DNA of 64,000 nucleotides from Leishmania mexicana MHOM/GT/2001/U1103 (Eukaryota; Euglenozoa; Kinetoplastea; Trypanosomatida; Trypanosomatidae). Shown in pieces: positions 1 to 8,215 of the stretch (the first letter of the stretch is position 1; every line of letters starts with the position of its first letter). The stretch spans positions 58,855 through 122,854 of the forward strand of contig NC_018309.1 in NCBI RefSeq assembly GCF_000234665.1. The letters run 5' to 3'. Made by a program: the position numbers and the translations under genes. A model generated the notes under the pieces. The model saw nothing but the letters and a program-made list of their open reading frames with translations. It had not been told where the DNA came from and did no database searches.

Positions 1-1
1 C

Positions 2-1744
2 ACCCAAAACAGCAAAGGGGAGCCGAAGAAGGTGGTGCTGCTGCTCAACAAGTCGGACCTGCTGACCGATGCGCAGCGACGGGCCTGGGCAGCCTACTTT
101 CAGCAGCGCGGCGACGACTTCTTCTTCTTCTCTGCCAAGCCACTGCAGCCCCTCGCCGCCGACGACGACGCCGCTGCTGCCACCTCCTCGAAAGTCACGA
201 CCGGTAACAACGACGAGGATGAGCCGGAGGAGGACGGCGAGTCCCCGCTGGACTCGGACGGCGTGCAGCTCACGGCGGCGCAGGAGGCGGCGGTGCTGGA
301 CAAAGTGATGAGGCATAAAAAGGAAAAGACACGACACCAAAAGAAGGCGTTGCGGGCGCCGGTCGAGGTCAAGAATCCGTACCAGCTCTCCGCGATGCGC
401 GAAGCGATGAGGAGAGAGGCGCATGCGCCGAAGGTAAAGGAGGAAAGACCGCTCACTGAGGAGGAACTGGCGCGTAACTCGCGCACGGAGGCGGCGGCAT
501 CGGTCGTGAAACGCGAGCCGTGGACCGTGCTCGATCCTGTGCAGCTGCTGGACCAGTTCGCCCTTCTCCGCCAGGAGGCTGGAGTTACCGACGTGAACAC
601 GCCACTGATGGTCGGCCTTGTCGGGTACCCGAACGTGGGCAAGTCGTCCACCATCAACGCGATCCTCGGCTGCAAGAAAGTTGTGGTGAGCGCCACACCG
701 GGCAAGACGAAGCACTTTCAGACGCTCATGATTCCCAACGAGCGTCGCGTGGCGCTCTGCGATTGCCCTGGGCTCGTCTTTCCCTCTTTCGCAACGACAA
801 AGGCGCAGATGGTGTGTGACGGCATCCTCCCCGTTGACACGGCCACCGACACGCTGGAGGCGACGGCCACCATCTGTCGCCGCCTGCCTCGCCCCGTTTT
901 GGAAGAGGAGCTCAACATATCACTACTGGCAGAGGACGACATAGACGAGAGCGACTCCCTCGCCGAGCGGCTGCTGAATGCGCTAGCACGCCGACGCGGC
1001 TACATGGCGTCGCACGACCGTCCCAACAAGGCACGTGCGGGCAAGGAGCTGCTGAAGCTGTACGTGGACGGGTACTTTGTGTACGTCGAGCCACCGCCTA
1101 CCTACCGCCCCGACGCGGCGGCGCTGTCGCTGGACAGGTACATGGAGCAGCACGCCTCCGCCTCACCCGCGGCAGCGTCGTCTGCCCGCGGCGGCGAGGC
1201 GGCGGCAGAGGAAGGTGATGAAGAGTGGGAAGACGACGACGACGCGGCCGGGTATGAGCTGAACAGCGAGGAGCAAGATGCGTGGGCCGATCTCGACTCT
1301 GCCAACGACGACCGAGCGTTGAGTGAGCCGGGGGACGGCGAAAACTACTCCGTCGACATGGACCTCGAGAACGCGGCGCCGCCCATGTTCTATGCCCGGC
1401 CGCATGCGCTGCGCACGACCTTCACCCGCTATGAGCTCTTCAACATGGAGGCGAACGAGGCCCGCATAAGCGCCCTGACAAAAGCGGAGCGGCGTCGCAA
1501 GAGGCGCACAAACCACCAGCTCGAGCCCGACACGTACACGTTTGTGAACCGCCAAGGCGAAGTGGAGCTGCGCATCGATGATGACGACGGCGTGCTGGAG
1601 CTGGTGACGCCGACTGGCGGGCCGGTGCGGCCAGCGACGAAGGCAAAGCCCAAGTCGAAGCGCCAGCAGCGCCGCGAGCTGAAGCAGATGGGCGCAGGTC
1701 CGTCGAACCGCTACGGGCAGCGTAAAGGCATTGTGGAGTACTGA
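2..1744 (+). CDS. LSG1: LSG1-like large-subunit GTPase (5' partial)
   Basis: Circularly permuted GTPase of the LSG1/YlqF-MMR1 group. LSG1 is a cytosolic GTPase that drives release of the export adaptor NMD3 from maturing 60S subunits. The reading frame is already open at base 2, so the true start lies upstream of the window. The G motifs occur in permuted order: G4 (NKSD) at about 47-58, then G1 (GYPNVGKSS) near 625-651, a G2-region segment (SATPGKTKHFQT) and G3 (DCPG) near 760-771. A long acidic, charged stretch separates G4 from G1, as is usual in LSG1. The C-terminal part has acidic low-complexity inserts and ends in a basic tail (PKSKRQQRREL), fitting rRNA contact. Permuted motif order and overall layout make LSG1 much likelier than the nucleolar NOG2 or NUG1 relatives, though the missing N-terminus prevents full certainty. 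Confidence 0.88.
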   Translation, partial: TQNSKGEPKKVVLLLNKSDLLTDAQRRAWAAYFQQRGDDFFFFSAKPLQPLAADDDAAAATSSKVTTGNNDEDEPEEDGESPLDSDGVQLTAAQEAAVLDKVMRHKKEKTRHQKKALRAPVEVKNPYQLSAMREAMRREAHAPKVKEERPLTEEELARNSRTEAAASVVKREPWTVLDPVQLLDQFALLRQEAGVTDVNTPLMVGLVGYPNVGKSSTINAILGCKKVVVSATPGKTKHFQTLMIPNERRVALCDCPGLVFPSFATTKAQMVCDGILPVDTATDTLEATATICRRLPRPVLEEELNISLLAEDDIDESDSLAERLLNALARRRGYMASHDRPNKARAGKELLKLYVDGYFVYVEPPPTYRPDAAALSLDRYMEQHASASPAAASSARGGEAAAEEGDEEWEDDDDAAGYELNSEEQDAWADLDSANDDRALSEPGDGENYSVDMDLENAAPPMFYARPHALRTTFTRYELFNMEANEARISALTKAERRRKRRTNHQLEPDTYTFVNRQGEVELRIDDDDGVLELVTPTGGPVRPATKAKPKSKRQQRRELKQMGAGPSNRYGQRKGIVEY

Positions 1745-2914
1745 CCGCCGGTGCTCTGCCTCTGTCTCCCTGCGTGGGCCTTTTTTTGAGAGGTGTCTCT
1801 GGTGCAGTTGTGTGTGCGCGTGTGTGTTCTTTGTTCTGCTGTGAGCGAGGGGGGCAGGGAGGCGTGCGGCACCGGCACGAGACTCCTTTTCTCCGACGGA
1901 CCTACCCACCCCCACACACGTTATTCTAAGCGGTCCGAGTAACGCGGCGGCGTGAGCTGACATGCACGTCCCTGAGTCCGTCGGGGCGTGCGTGCTCCAT
2001 CTCGCTGGGGAACGTTGATGCTTCTGCTCTTGCACTTCTCTGTCCGACCCCCAATGTCATTCATCTCTCTCGCGGTGCGGATCCGTTATGACGGCGGGTG
2101 TCCACACCCCGCGTGGACATCGTCGTTGGTGTTTTCTGTCTGTGTGGCACGGTTAACATGTCCTCCCTCTGCGCACCCGTGTGCGTGTGCGTGTGTGCGC
2201 GCACACACGGGTGTGCTACCTGTAAAGGGCGTTAAGGAGCTAAACCGAACACCAAACGAATAGGATGGACAAGGAATGCGCTGCCCACGTGCGCGAGCGG
2301 TGTGTCGCGCATCCGCCTGATCTGAGGAGAAAGACCGCCTTCGTGAGAAACAGGTAGAGTGGAGGCGCGCTTGTACCATGGGCTGGGCCGATCAGCAGTG
2401 CGCAGCGGCTGCCAAGAGTGCGTGTGAATGTGTGGCTGGGTGTGTGCTGCCTAGCGCCCCATCCTCAGCCACTCCATATCCCCCCCCCCACCGCCTCTAC
2501 CGCACACGCGCGCTCTCTTCGCGGCTGCCGATCCTTTTGTTTGGCGGTCTCTCAATGAGATCTCGTCCCGGAATCGCCACTGCGTGCGCGTCTCTCCCTC
2601 TCTCCATCTCTATCTCTGTGAATGGGGTGTGGCTGCGCAGGTGCACCGATCCGTGTGTGCGCACACTCCTACACACGGCGATATAGCTACAGATACACGC
2701 ACTGCAGCGTTCCTCTCTTCAGCCTCACCCCTTCCCCCTCCTCAGTACTCGTGTTAGTCGCGGCAGGCGCTGGGGGTGAGGAGCACAGCAGCGTCAGCGA
2801 GGCCGAAGCGGTGCGACGGTCGATGGAAACGCGGTGGCTGAGCACTGACGGAGTACGAAGTCTTCACCGCGCGGCATCGCTCTCTCTCCTCTCTCCTCTT
2901 TTTCCCCCTTAGGC
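1745..2914. other. Intergenic spacer
   Basis: Non-coding spacer of 1.17 kb between the LSG1-like gene and the zinc-finger gene. It contains TG/CA-rich stretches (about 2176-2210) and, at its right end, a long CT-rich tract (about 2877-2910) that ends in TAG two bases before the next ATG. I see no credible gene. Confidence 0.7.
2877..2912 (+). promoter_or_regulatory. Candidate spliced-leader acceptor
   Basis: A nearly unbroken pyrimidine tract ends in CCCCCTTAG with the AG at 2911-2912. This is the form of a trypanosomatid trans-splice acceptor. If used, only two genomic nucleotides would lie between the spliced leader and the ATG at 2915. Upstream AGs could be used instead. Confidence 0.4.
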
Positions 2915-5900
2915 ATGTACTTGCGGAGGCCGCTTGTGCAGCGCGGTGTGCTGCGTTGCCACCCCAACCATCGATGCCATCGACGAGCACCGCACGCGAC
3001 CACGTCGGCGCCGCTGTCGTCGTCAGGCAGCACCGATGGAGGAAGTGACTTTGCGCGCTACGTCGAGGCGGAGTTCACGGATGCGCTCTTCGCGACATCC
3101 TCGCCCACTGAGGCGGGCGCCGACTCCGTGGGGCAGCGACTCAACTCCTCCCTTCATCTTGGGCCTGCAGCAGCAGCATCAGCAGCACCGGCTGGTGCGC
3201 AGCGCCACCACCGACGGCGGCGCTCTCTCCACTGCGGGAGTGAAGTGTCGAGCCTGCCGCCCACTCACGCCATCTTGAACCACCTGAACAGCTCCCTCTG
3301 GCTACAGGTGCTGGGTCGCCTGCATGGTCGCTGTGCGCTTTCCGGCGAGGATTTTGCCGGGGCACTTCGGTACTTGCCAGCCTTCACGTACCGCCCGCTA
3401 ATGCCGTGGCTGTGGAGCCCAGCGACCTTGTCGACGCCAGCGGCGGCAGCGCAGTCGAGCGACACAAGCCACCGCAGCGAGGCCGACCGAAGCAGCGACG
3501 CGGAGAACGTTTTAGGTGCGCGGGACAGCTTGGGAGGGGAGGTGGATCCGGGGACGGAGGTGCACAGGAACTTGCGTCTGCCCGCGCTGGCGATGAGCTG
3601 CAGGCCTGCAGCTCCACCAGCACCGCCTGCTACAGCACCGCTCACGGTGTACACGGTCACAGACATCAGCACTGCTGCACCGTCGCAGTGGACTGTCATC
3701 GCGACCTCTGTGGTGAAGTCGACGTTCACCAATGCACCGCCAGCCACTATCGAGGATCTGCTGAAGGTGTGGCACGACCTATTCTTCGCCCTCCGCTCTC
3801 ACGCGGCGTGGGTCAGTACCCCGGAGCAGCTGCGCGACAGCGCTCACCCGCAGCTGATGCGCCTGTTCGAGGGCTTCTACGCAGATGTCCGGCGTCACAG
3901 TCAACTTTCCAGCGCGAGTGAGGCTTTCGGCATGGAAGAACTCCTGTCCTCCGAGGAGCGGCAGCTGCAGCAACGACGTGATGATGTCATTACCGAGGTG
4001 GTGGTGCGCACGCTGACGCCGCCCATCTTGCTTCGGAAGCTCCGCAGCCTGTATCGCCCGCACCGCAACTCCGCAATGCTCTTCGCCGAACTCTACGCCT
4101 TGTGCGTTGAAGAAGAGGAGACATTCGCCTGTCTCCGCAGCTTGCACGCCCGCAGCCCCGGTGACATGTCTGCGCAAGAAGCAGCGCAGTTCACAGCACG
4201 CCCGCAGCGGCGGCGGCTCACGACAACGGCCCTGTTGATGGATGTCGATCTCGCCGCCTATTACGCCACACTGCCGGGGCGCCGCTACAGCGGCCTCAGC
4301 GACGCAGGCGAGCAATGGGCTGTTACGCTGCAGCACCTGCGGTTCCTGCTGCCTCGCGTGCAACTCCTCCAGGAGTGTCTGCGGGCGCAAAGGGCGCCAC
4401 CCACGTCAAGCGGGAACGCTGCCGAAGAAGCGGTGTGGCAGCCGTGGCGGCAGGTCGCGTCTATCCTTACGAACGTATGTGTATGGGTCAGCAACGACAA
4501 CGCCGAGGCGGAGCGCTGCAGCGACGCACTGCGGTGCACCGTCGAGGCGCTGCAAAGCATGAGCGCCCAATCTTCGGCGCCAGGCCGTGGCGGTGAGCAC
4601 AAGCTGCTCGCCCCTCCGACATCCCGGGACGTGGGCGCCTTCATCTCTTGCCTTGTCGCGGCAGCCCGGGACAGCATGCGGGGCAAGGCAGCTCAGCTGC
4701 AATACGGCCCGACGGATGGCCTGTTGGGCGTGTACCTGCTCTCCGTGGCCGTCGCTGCCGTCATCCCGGCAAGCGCGCGCTTGGGCAAGTCAGCGGCGGA
4801 TGTCGGGCAGACTGGCGGCGGGGTACGCATGCCGAGCACCGATGCTGATGAAGACGCCGCGGAACTGCTGCATCGACTGCGTCTTCTCCTACACCCCTCG
4901 AAGTCGACGCCTCACGAGGTATGGGCTGCGCTGCGTCGCTCCCCGACTGCTGGCGAAGCTGCCCGCTACGGCCTTGTCACAGTCGGGTATCATCTCTTCA
5001 GCGAGTGCGTCATGCCACTGGTGAGCCAGCCAAAGGTCTTCTCGACCGCCCAGCGCCTCTGGGGTCGCTTGCGCGTGTGGGCCACAGAGGTAGGCCGACC
5101 GCTGGGCCTGCATGGCGAGGCTGTCTCCGCGCTGTGGAGCCTGCGGTGGCTGCAGCAGCACCTTACCACAGACGGCAACAGCGGCGCGGCCAGCACTCTC
5201 CTAAGTCAGCTAACGTCCGGTCGCGTTGCAGCTCACGACACAACAACGCTGCCGAGCCCTGTGTCGTGGCGCTGCGGGTGCGGCTTCGAGAATGGAGGCA
5301 TCAGCACCGGCGTGCATTATGACAATGCTTTAAGTGTCGCGTGCGTGGCTTGTGTGCTGCGCACTTTGACACCGCTGAGCTGGGAGTGTCCGTCCTGCCA
5401 CGCCGTTGCCAACAGCGGCGTATGCGTGCCGTACTGCCTGCGCTGTGGCGAGACCCATCCCCTGGCGGATCATCTTGGCATAGCCGTCAAGACACCCAAC
5501 GTGACGGGTGCCGACGTGTGTGGCGTGACGTTCTGCAAGGGACATCCACACCTGGGAACAGTGGCGCTGCTGCAGCCGAGAGATCTGCCCAAGAGCTCGT
5601 TGGTCTACACGCCGACGCCACCGTCATTGTTGAATGCGCCGGAGGCCACCGAAAGCGTGGCACGCTGTTGCTGGGACTGCGGGCATGCATGTGGCGGCGC
5701 GCACGTGGCGCCTCTTTCTTCTCGATACGCGGCGCCGTCTCGGCACGAAGACGATGACGCTGCGCTGAATGGCTTCTCTGAGGATGGCAACGCACTCAAG
5801 GTGGGGGGCACGAGAGTCGTCGTCTACGTGTGCTCTGACTGCCACGCCATCTCCGCAGGCCCACACAGCGCCGCGCTCCCCAATATACCAGACGGGGCAC

Positions 5901-7339
5901 CGGCGACAGGGTCCAGCACGGCTTCCTGCAGCAGCTGTGGCACCACGGAGCCTGGCTACTACACTGCCGCCTTCACCTGGACGTGCGGCTGCGGCGCCTG
6001 CAACTCTGCACTGCACGTGTACTGCCATGCATGCTCACGCGCTGCACAGCAGCCCACTGTGACGTGCACGCACTGCAACCACGCGCACTCCGTAAGGGGA
6101 GCCGTGGCGGGGGCCGGAAGCAGGGATGCATGCGAGCGATGCCACCACCCACACCCTCGCGTCCTCGCTGCCGTCAATGAGCACCGCCTCATCCGCTGCC
6201 CTGCGTGTCAAGGCCGTGTGCCGTCCACCAGCGTACGGTGCCCGCACTGCGCGTGCACAGCCGTGGCGGCGGTGGCCGCGCTGCTTCCAACGGAGGCGGA
6301 CCAGCCTTGGCTCTGTCACCACTGTGGCGCAACACACGCGGTCCGCGACAGAACGGACGGACAGCTACGCACTCCGGTGCACCTGAAGGATCCCTCCTCC
6401 TCGCATGCGCTGCTGCCACTCCTCACACGTTCTGAGGACGGCTACTGCACGACGTGCGGTATGCGTCGTCTGCCGGCGACCTTGTGGGAGCACGGGCGCC
6501 TGTGGGGCTGCAGTGAGTGTGGAGAGCCGTTCAACAGCGAGCTGGCGTGTCGGCGTTGCGCTGCTCTCGCTCCTGGCGTCCCTGCCAGTAAGGTGTACGT
6601 GTGGCGCTGCGTAGCCTGCGACGCGTATCACCCCAGTTGGGAGATGCAGTGCCGCGCTGCCGGCTGCGGCGGTCGAAGAGGCGCAGAAAACGTGAGCGTA
6701 CAATTATGCTACTCACCGTGGACGTGTGCCGAGTGCGGTGAGGTGACGCTGTCCTTGCACGCCGTCGCCTGTGCCACCTGCGGCGCGGAAACCCCGACGC
6801 CCCTGCGTGCCACCCCGTGCATCTACGGTGACGCCTGCGGGACGGCGGCCGCCGCAACGGCAGCTGTGAACGCGAAGCGGCACGATGGGAGAGTGGAGGC
6901 GAATAGCAGCGCACGTGCACATGAAGAGTGCACGATGTTGGAAGCCTTCACAGGCGCCAACGGAGACGTGCGGGAGACGTCTGCTGGCACCTGTGAAGCT
7001 CTCTCCCAGTCACCCTCGCACCCGCCATCGGCGTTGTCTCCGGCTCATGCAGTGACGTCCCCAGATTCGCGTCTAGCAGAGGTGGAGTCGTTCCTGCTGC
7101 AGGCAGCTGCACACCCATCTCTGCCGCTGCTTACTGACCCGCTGGACACGGCGCTGGTGGAAGCCGTGTTGTGTACATCGCCACAGCCGCACAGGAGCGG
7201 CGATGCCTCCGCACCAGCGAAATCGCTCGCAGATTCGACACACCGCGACGGCGTTCCTGCCGGCGGTGCCGCAGGTACGTCGGCGCTCGGCGTGGAGCCG
7301 TGGGAGGACGCGTACGCTGCAGCCGTCATGTCGTTCTAA
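2915..7339 (+). CDS. Multi-zinc-finger protein, 1474 aa, function unknown
   Basis: Large protein I cannot assign to a named family. Residues 1 to about 780 form a region with no zinc fingers and scattered low-complexity segments. The start (MYLRRPLVQRGVLRCHPNHR) is basic, lacks acidic residues and resembles a mitochondrial targeting sequence. From about residue 784 to 1290 there is a dense array of Cys-x2-Cys pairs. Several follow the pattern W-x-C-x2-C ... C-x2-C (for example WECPSC, WTCAEC, WRCVAC), close to RanBP2-type zinc ribbons, which in other proteins bind single-stranded RNA or partner proteins. The tail after about 1330 is low-complexity. The chosen start directly follows a strong pyrimidine-AG tract, and the next in-frame Met is far downstream. 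A mitochondrial RNA-binding role is only a guess from the presequence and zinc ribbons. It is conserved-looking and free of stops, so a real gene. Confidence 0.85.
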   Translation: MYLRRPLVQRGVLRCHPNHRCHRRAPHATTSAPLSSSGSTDGGSDFARYVEAEFTDALFATSSPTEAGADSVGQRLNSSLHLGPAAAASAAPAGAQRHHRRRRSLHCGSEVSSLPPTHAILNHLNSSLWLQVLGRLHGRCALSGEDFAGALRYLPAFTYRPLMPWLWSPATLSTPAAAAQSSDTSHRSEADRSSDAENVLGARDSLGGEVDPGTEVHRNLRLPALAMSCRPAAPPAPPATAPLTVYTVTDISTAAPSQWTVIATSVVKSTFTNAPPATIEDLLKVWHDLFFALRSHAAWVSTPEQLRDSAHPQLMRLFEGFYADVRRHSQLSSASEAFGMEELLSSEERQLQQRRDDVITEVVVRTLTPPILLRKLRSLYRPHRNSAMLFAELYALCVEEEETFACLRSLHARSPGDMSAQEAAQFTARPQRRRLTTTALLMDVDLAAYYATLPGRRYSGLSDAGEQWAVTLQHLRFLLPRVQLLQECLRAQRAPPTSSGNAAEEAVWQPWRQVASILTNVCVWVSNDNAEAERCSDALRCTVEALQSMSAQSSAPGRGGEHKLLAPPTSRDVGAFISCLVAAARDSMRGKAAQLQYGPTDGLLGVYLLSVAVAAVIPASARLGKSAADVGQTGGGVRMPSTDADEDAAELLHRLRLLLHPSKSTPHEVWAALRRSPTAGEAARYGLVTVGYHLFSECVMPLVSQPKVFSTAQRLWGRLRVWATEVGRPLGLHGEAVSALWSLRWLQQHLTTDGNSGAASTLLSQLTSGRVAAHDTTTLPSPVSWRCGCGFENGGISTGVHYDNALSVACVACVLRTLTPLSWECPSCHAVANSGVCVPYCLRCGETHPLADHLGIAVKTPNVTGADVCGVTFCKGHPHLGTVALLQPRDLPKSSLVYTPTPPSLLNAPEATESVARCCWDCGHACGGAHVAPLSSRYAAPSRHEDDDAALNGFSEDGNALKVGGTRVVVYVCSDCHAISAGPHSAALPNIPDGAPATGSSTASCSSCGTTEPGYYTAAFTWTCGCGACNSALHVYCHACSRAAQQPTVTCTHCNHAHSVRGAVAGAGSRDACERCHHPHPRVLAAVNEHRLIRCPACQGRVPSTSVRCPHCACTAVAAVAALLPTEADQPWLCHHCGATHAVRDRTDGQLRTPVHLKDPSSSHALLPLLTRSEDGYCTTCGMRRLPATLWEHGRLWGCSECGEPFNSELACRRCAALAPGVPASKVYVWRCVACDAYHPSWEMQCRAAGCGGRRGAENVSVQLCYSPWTCAECGEVTLSLHAVACATCGAETPTPLRATPCIYGDACGTAAAATAAVNAKRHDGRVEANSSARAHEECTMLEAFTGANGDVRETSAGTCEALSQSPSHPPSALSPAHAVTSPDSRLAEVESFLLQAAAHPSLPLLTDPLDTALVEAVLCTSPQPHRSGDASAPAKSLADSTHRDGVPAGGAAGTSALGVEPWEDAYAAAVMSF

Positions 7340-8215
7340 GGCCGGTGCGAGAGCCCGGCGATGCCGCGCTGTGAGAGAAGCGAGGACGTGCAGATATATC
7401 GTCGATGGCCTGTGCACACCAGCGCAAGCGGCGAGCGGAGTTGGCACGAGCGTGCTCGTGCGACCGCTTCTTCTCTTCTTGCGCTGCTCTCTGTCTCTCT
7501 CTCTGGTCGCCAGGCTGGCACACGACTGCGTGGGACCGTGCTTGCCGTTAAGCATGCATCCCCGTCCACGCTGCGTGGACAGGGATGCGTAAGAGTATAC
7601 GTAGCTGTTGGTTACTTGAGCACACAGTCTGCGTATTAGAGCAGAGGCCGTCTCGCCCCCAATCTCCTCTCGCGGCACACATGCGCACGCACACATGCAC
7701 CGCCCCCCCCCCCGCAGAGGTTGGATCGACGGAGCCGAACATGCCGACTCGCTGAATGGCCTCCCTGTAGAACCCTCTCTCCCTCCCCCCGCCTCTCACA
7801 CGCACACACACACACACTGGCGAAGAGAAAAAGGAATCGTCCTCTCTCTCTCTCTGCACTCCGACACACAGCTCCGCGTCTGCTTCACAATTCCCCACTC
7901 CACACCATACATGCATGCGTGTGCATTCTCTTGTGCGCGTGTGTATGCGTCCCGCCCCTTTTTTCAGATTCTCTCACACCCCTCACTCACTCCCTCCCTC
8001 GCACGCACGCGCCCACAGCCTCCCCTCCTCCCCCCTCCCCCTGGCGTTGTGTGCGTGTCTGCGCGTCTACTGTCGTGTCCTCAGTGAGGCGCTTCGGTGG
8101 CGTGCACCTCACTCTCCCGTTCTTCTTTAGTTTTATCACAGTCTGAAGCGCACTGTGCCGTCCTACCCACTCTTCCATACCCTCTTGTAGTGCACAGACG
8201 GACCCGTAGAGGGCG
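7340..8215. other. Intergenic spacer with dispersed repeat
   Basis: Non-coding spacer of 0.88 kb. It carries one copy of a roughly 185 bp repeat (7668-7855), then CT-rich and CA-rich sequence and possible acceptors such as the TTAG near 8129. No credible gene is seen; the short frames here are low-complexity translations. Confidence 0.7.
7668..7855 (+). repeat. Dispersed repeat, copy 1
   Basis: This segment recurs at 54385-54565 with only a few substitutions and small length differences in C and CA tracts. The shared core runs from TCTCGCGGCACACA through a C-run, GCAGAGGTTGGATCGACGGA, and GAATGGCCTCCCTGTAGAAC to a CA tract and GGAATCGTC. Both copies lie a few hundred bases before a gene start. 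The C-run followed by GCAG could serve as a splice acceptor. It may be a fragment of a retroposon family or a duplicated 5' leader; I could not assign it. Confidence 0.75.

Noticed and set aside
1163..2035. 290-aa frame on the - strand over the end of LSG1
   Set aside because: Overlaps a confident gene in antisense and has low-complexity composition.
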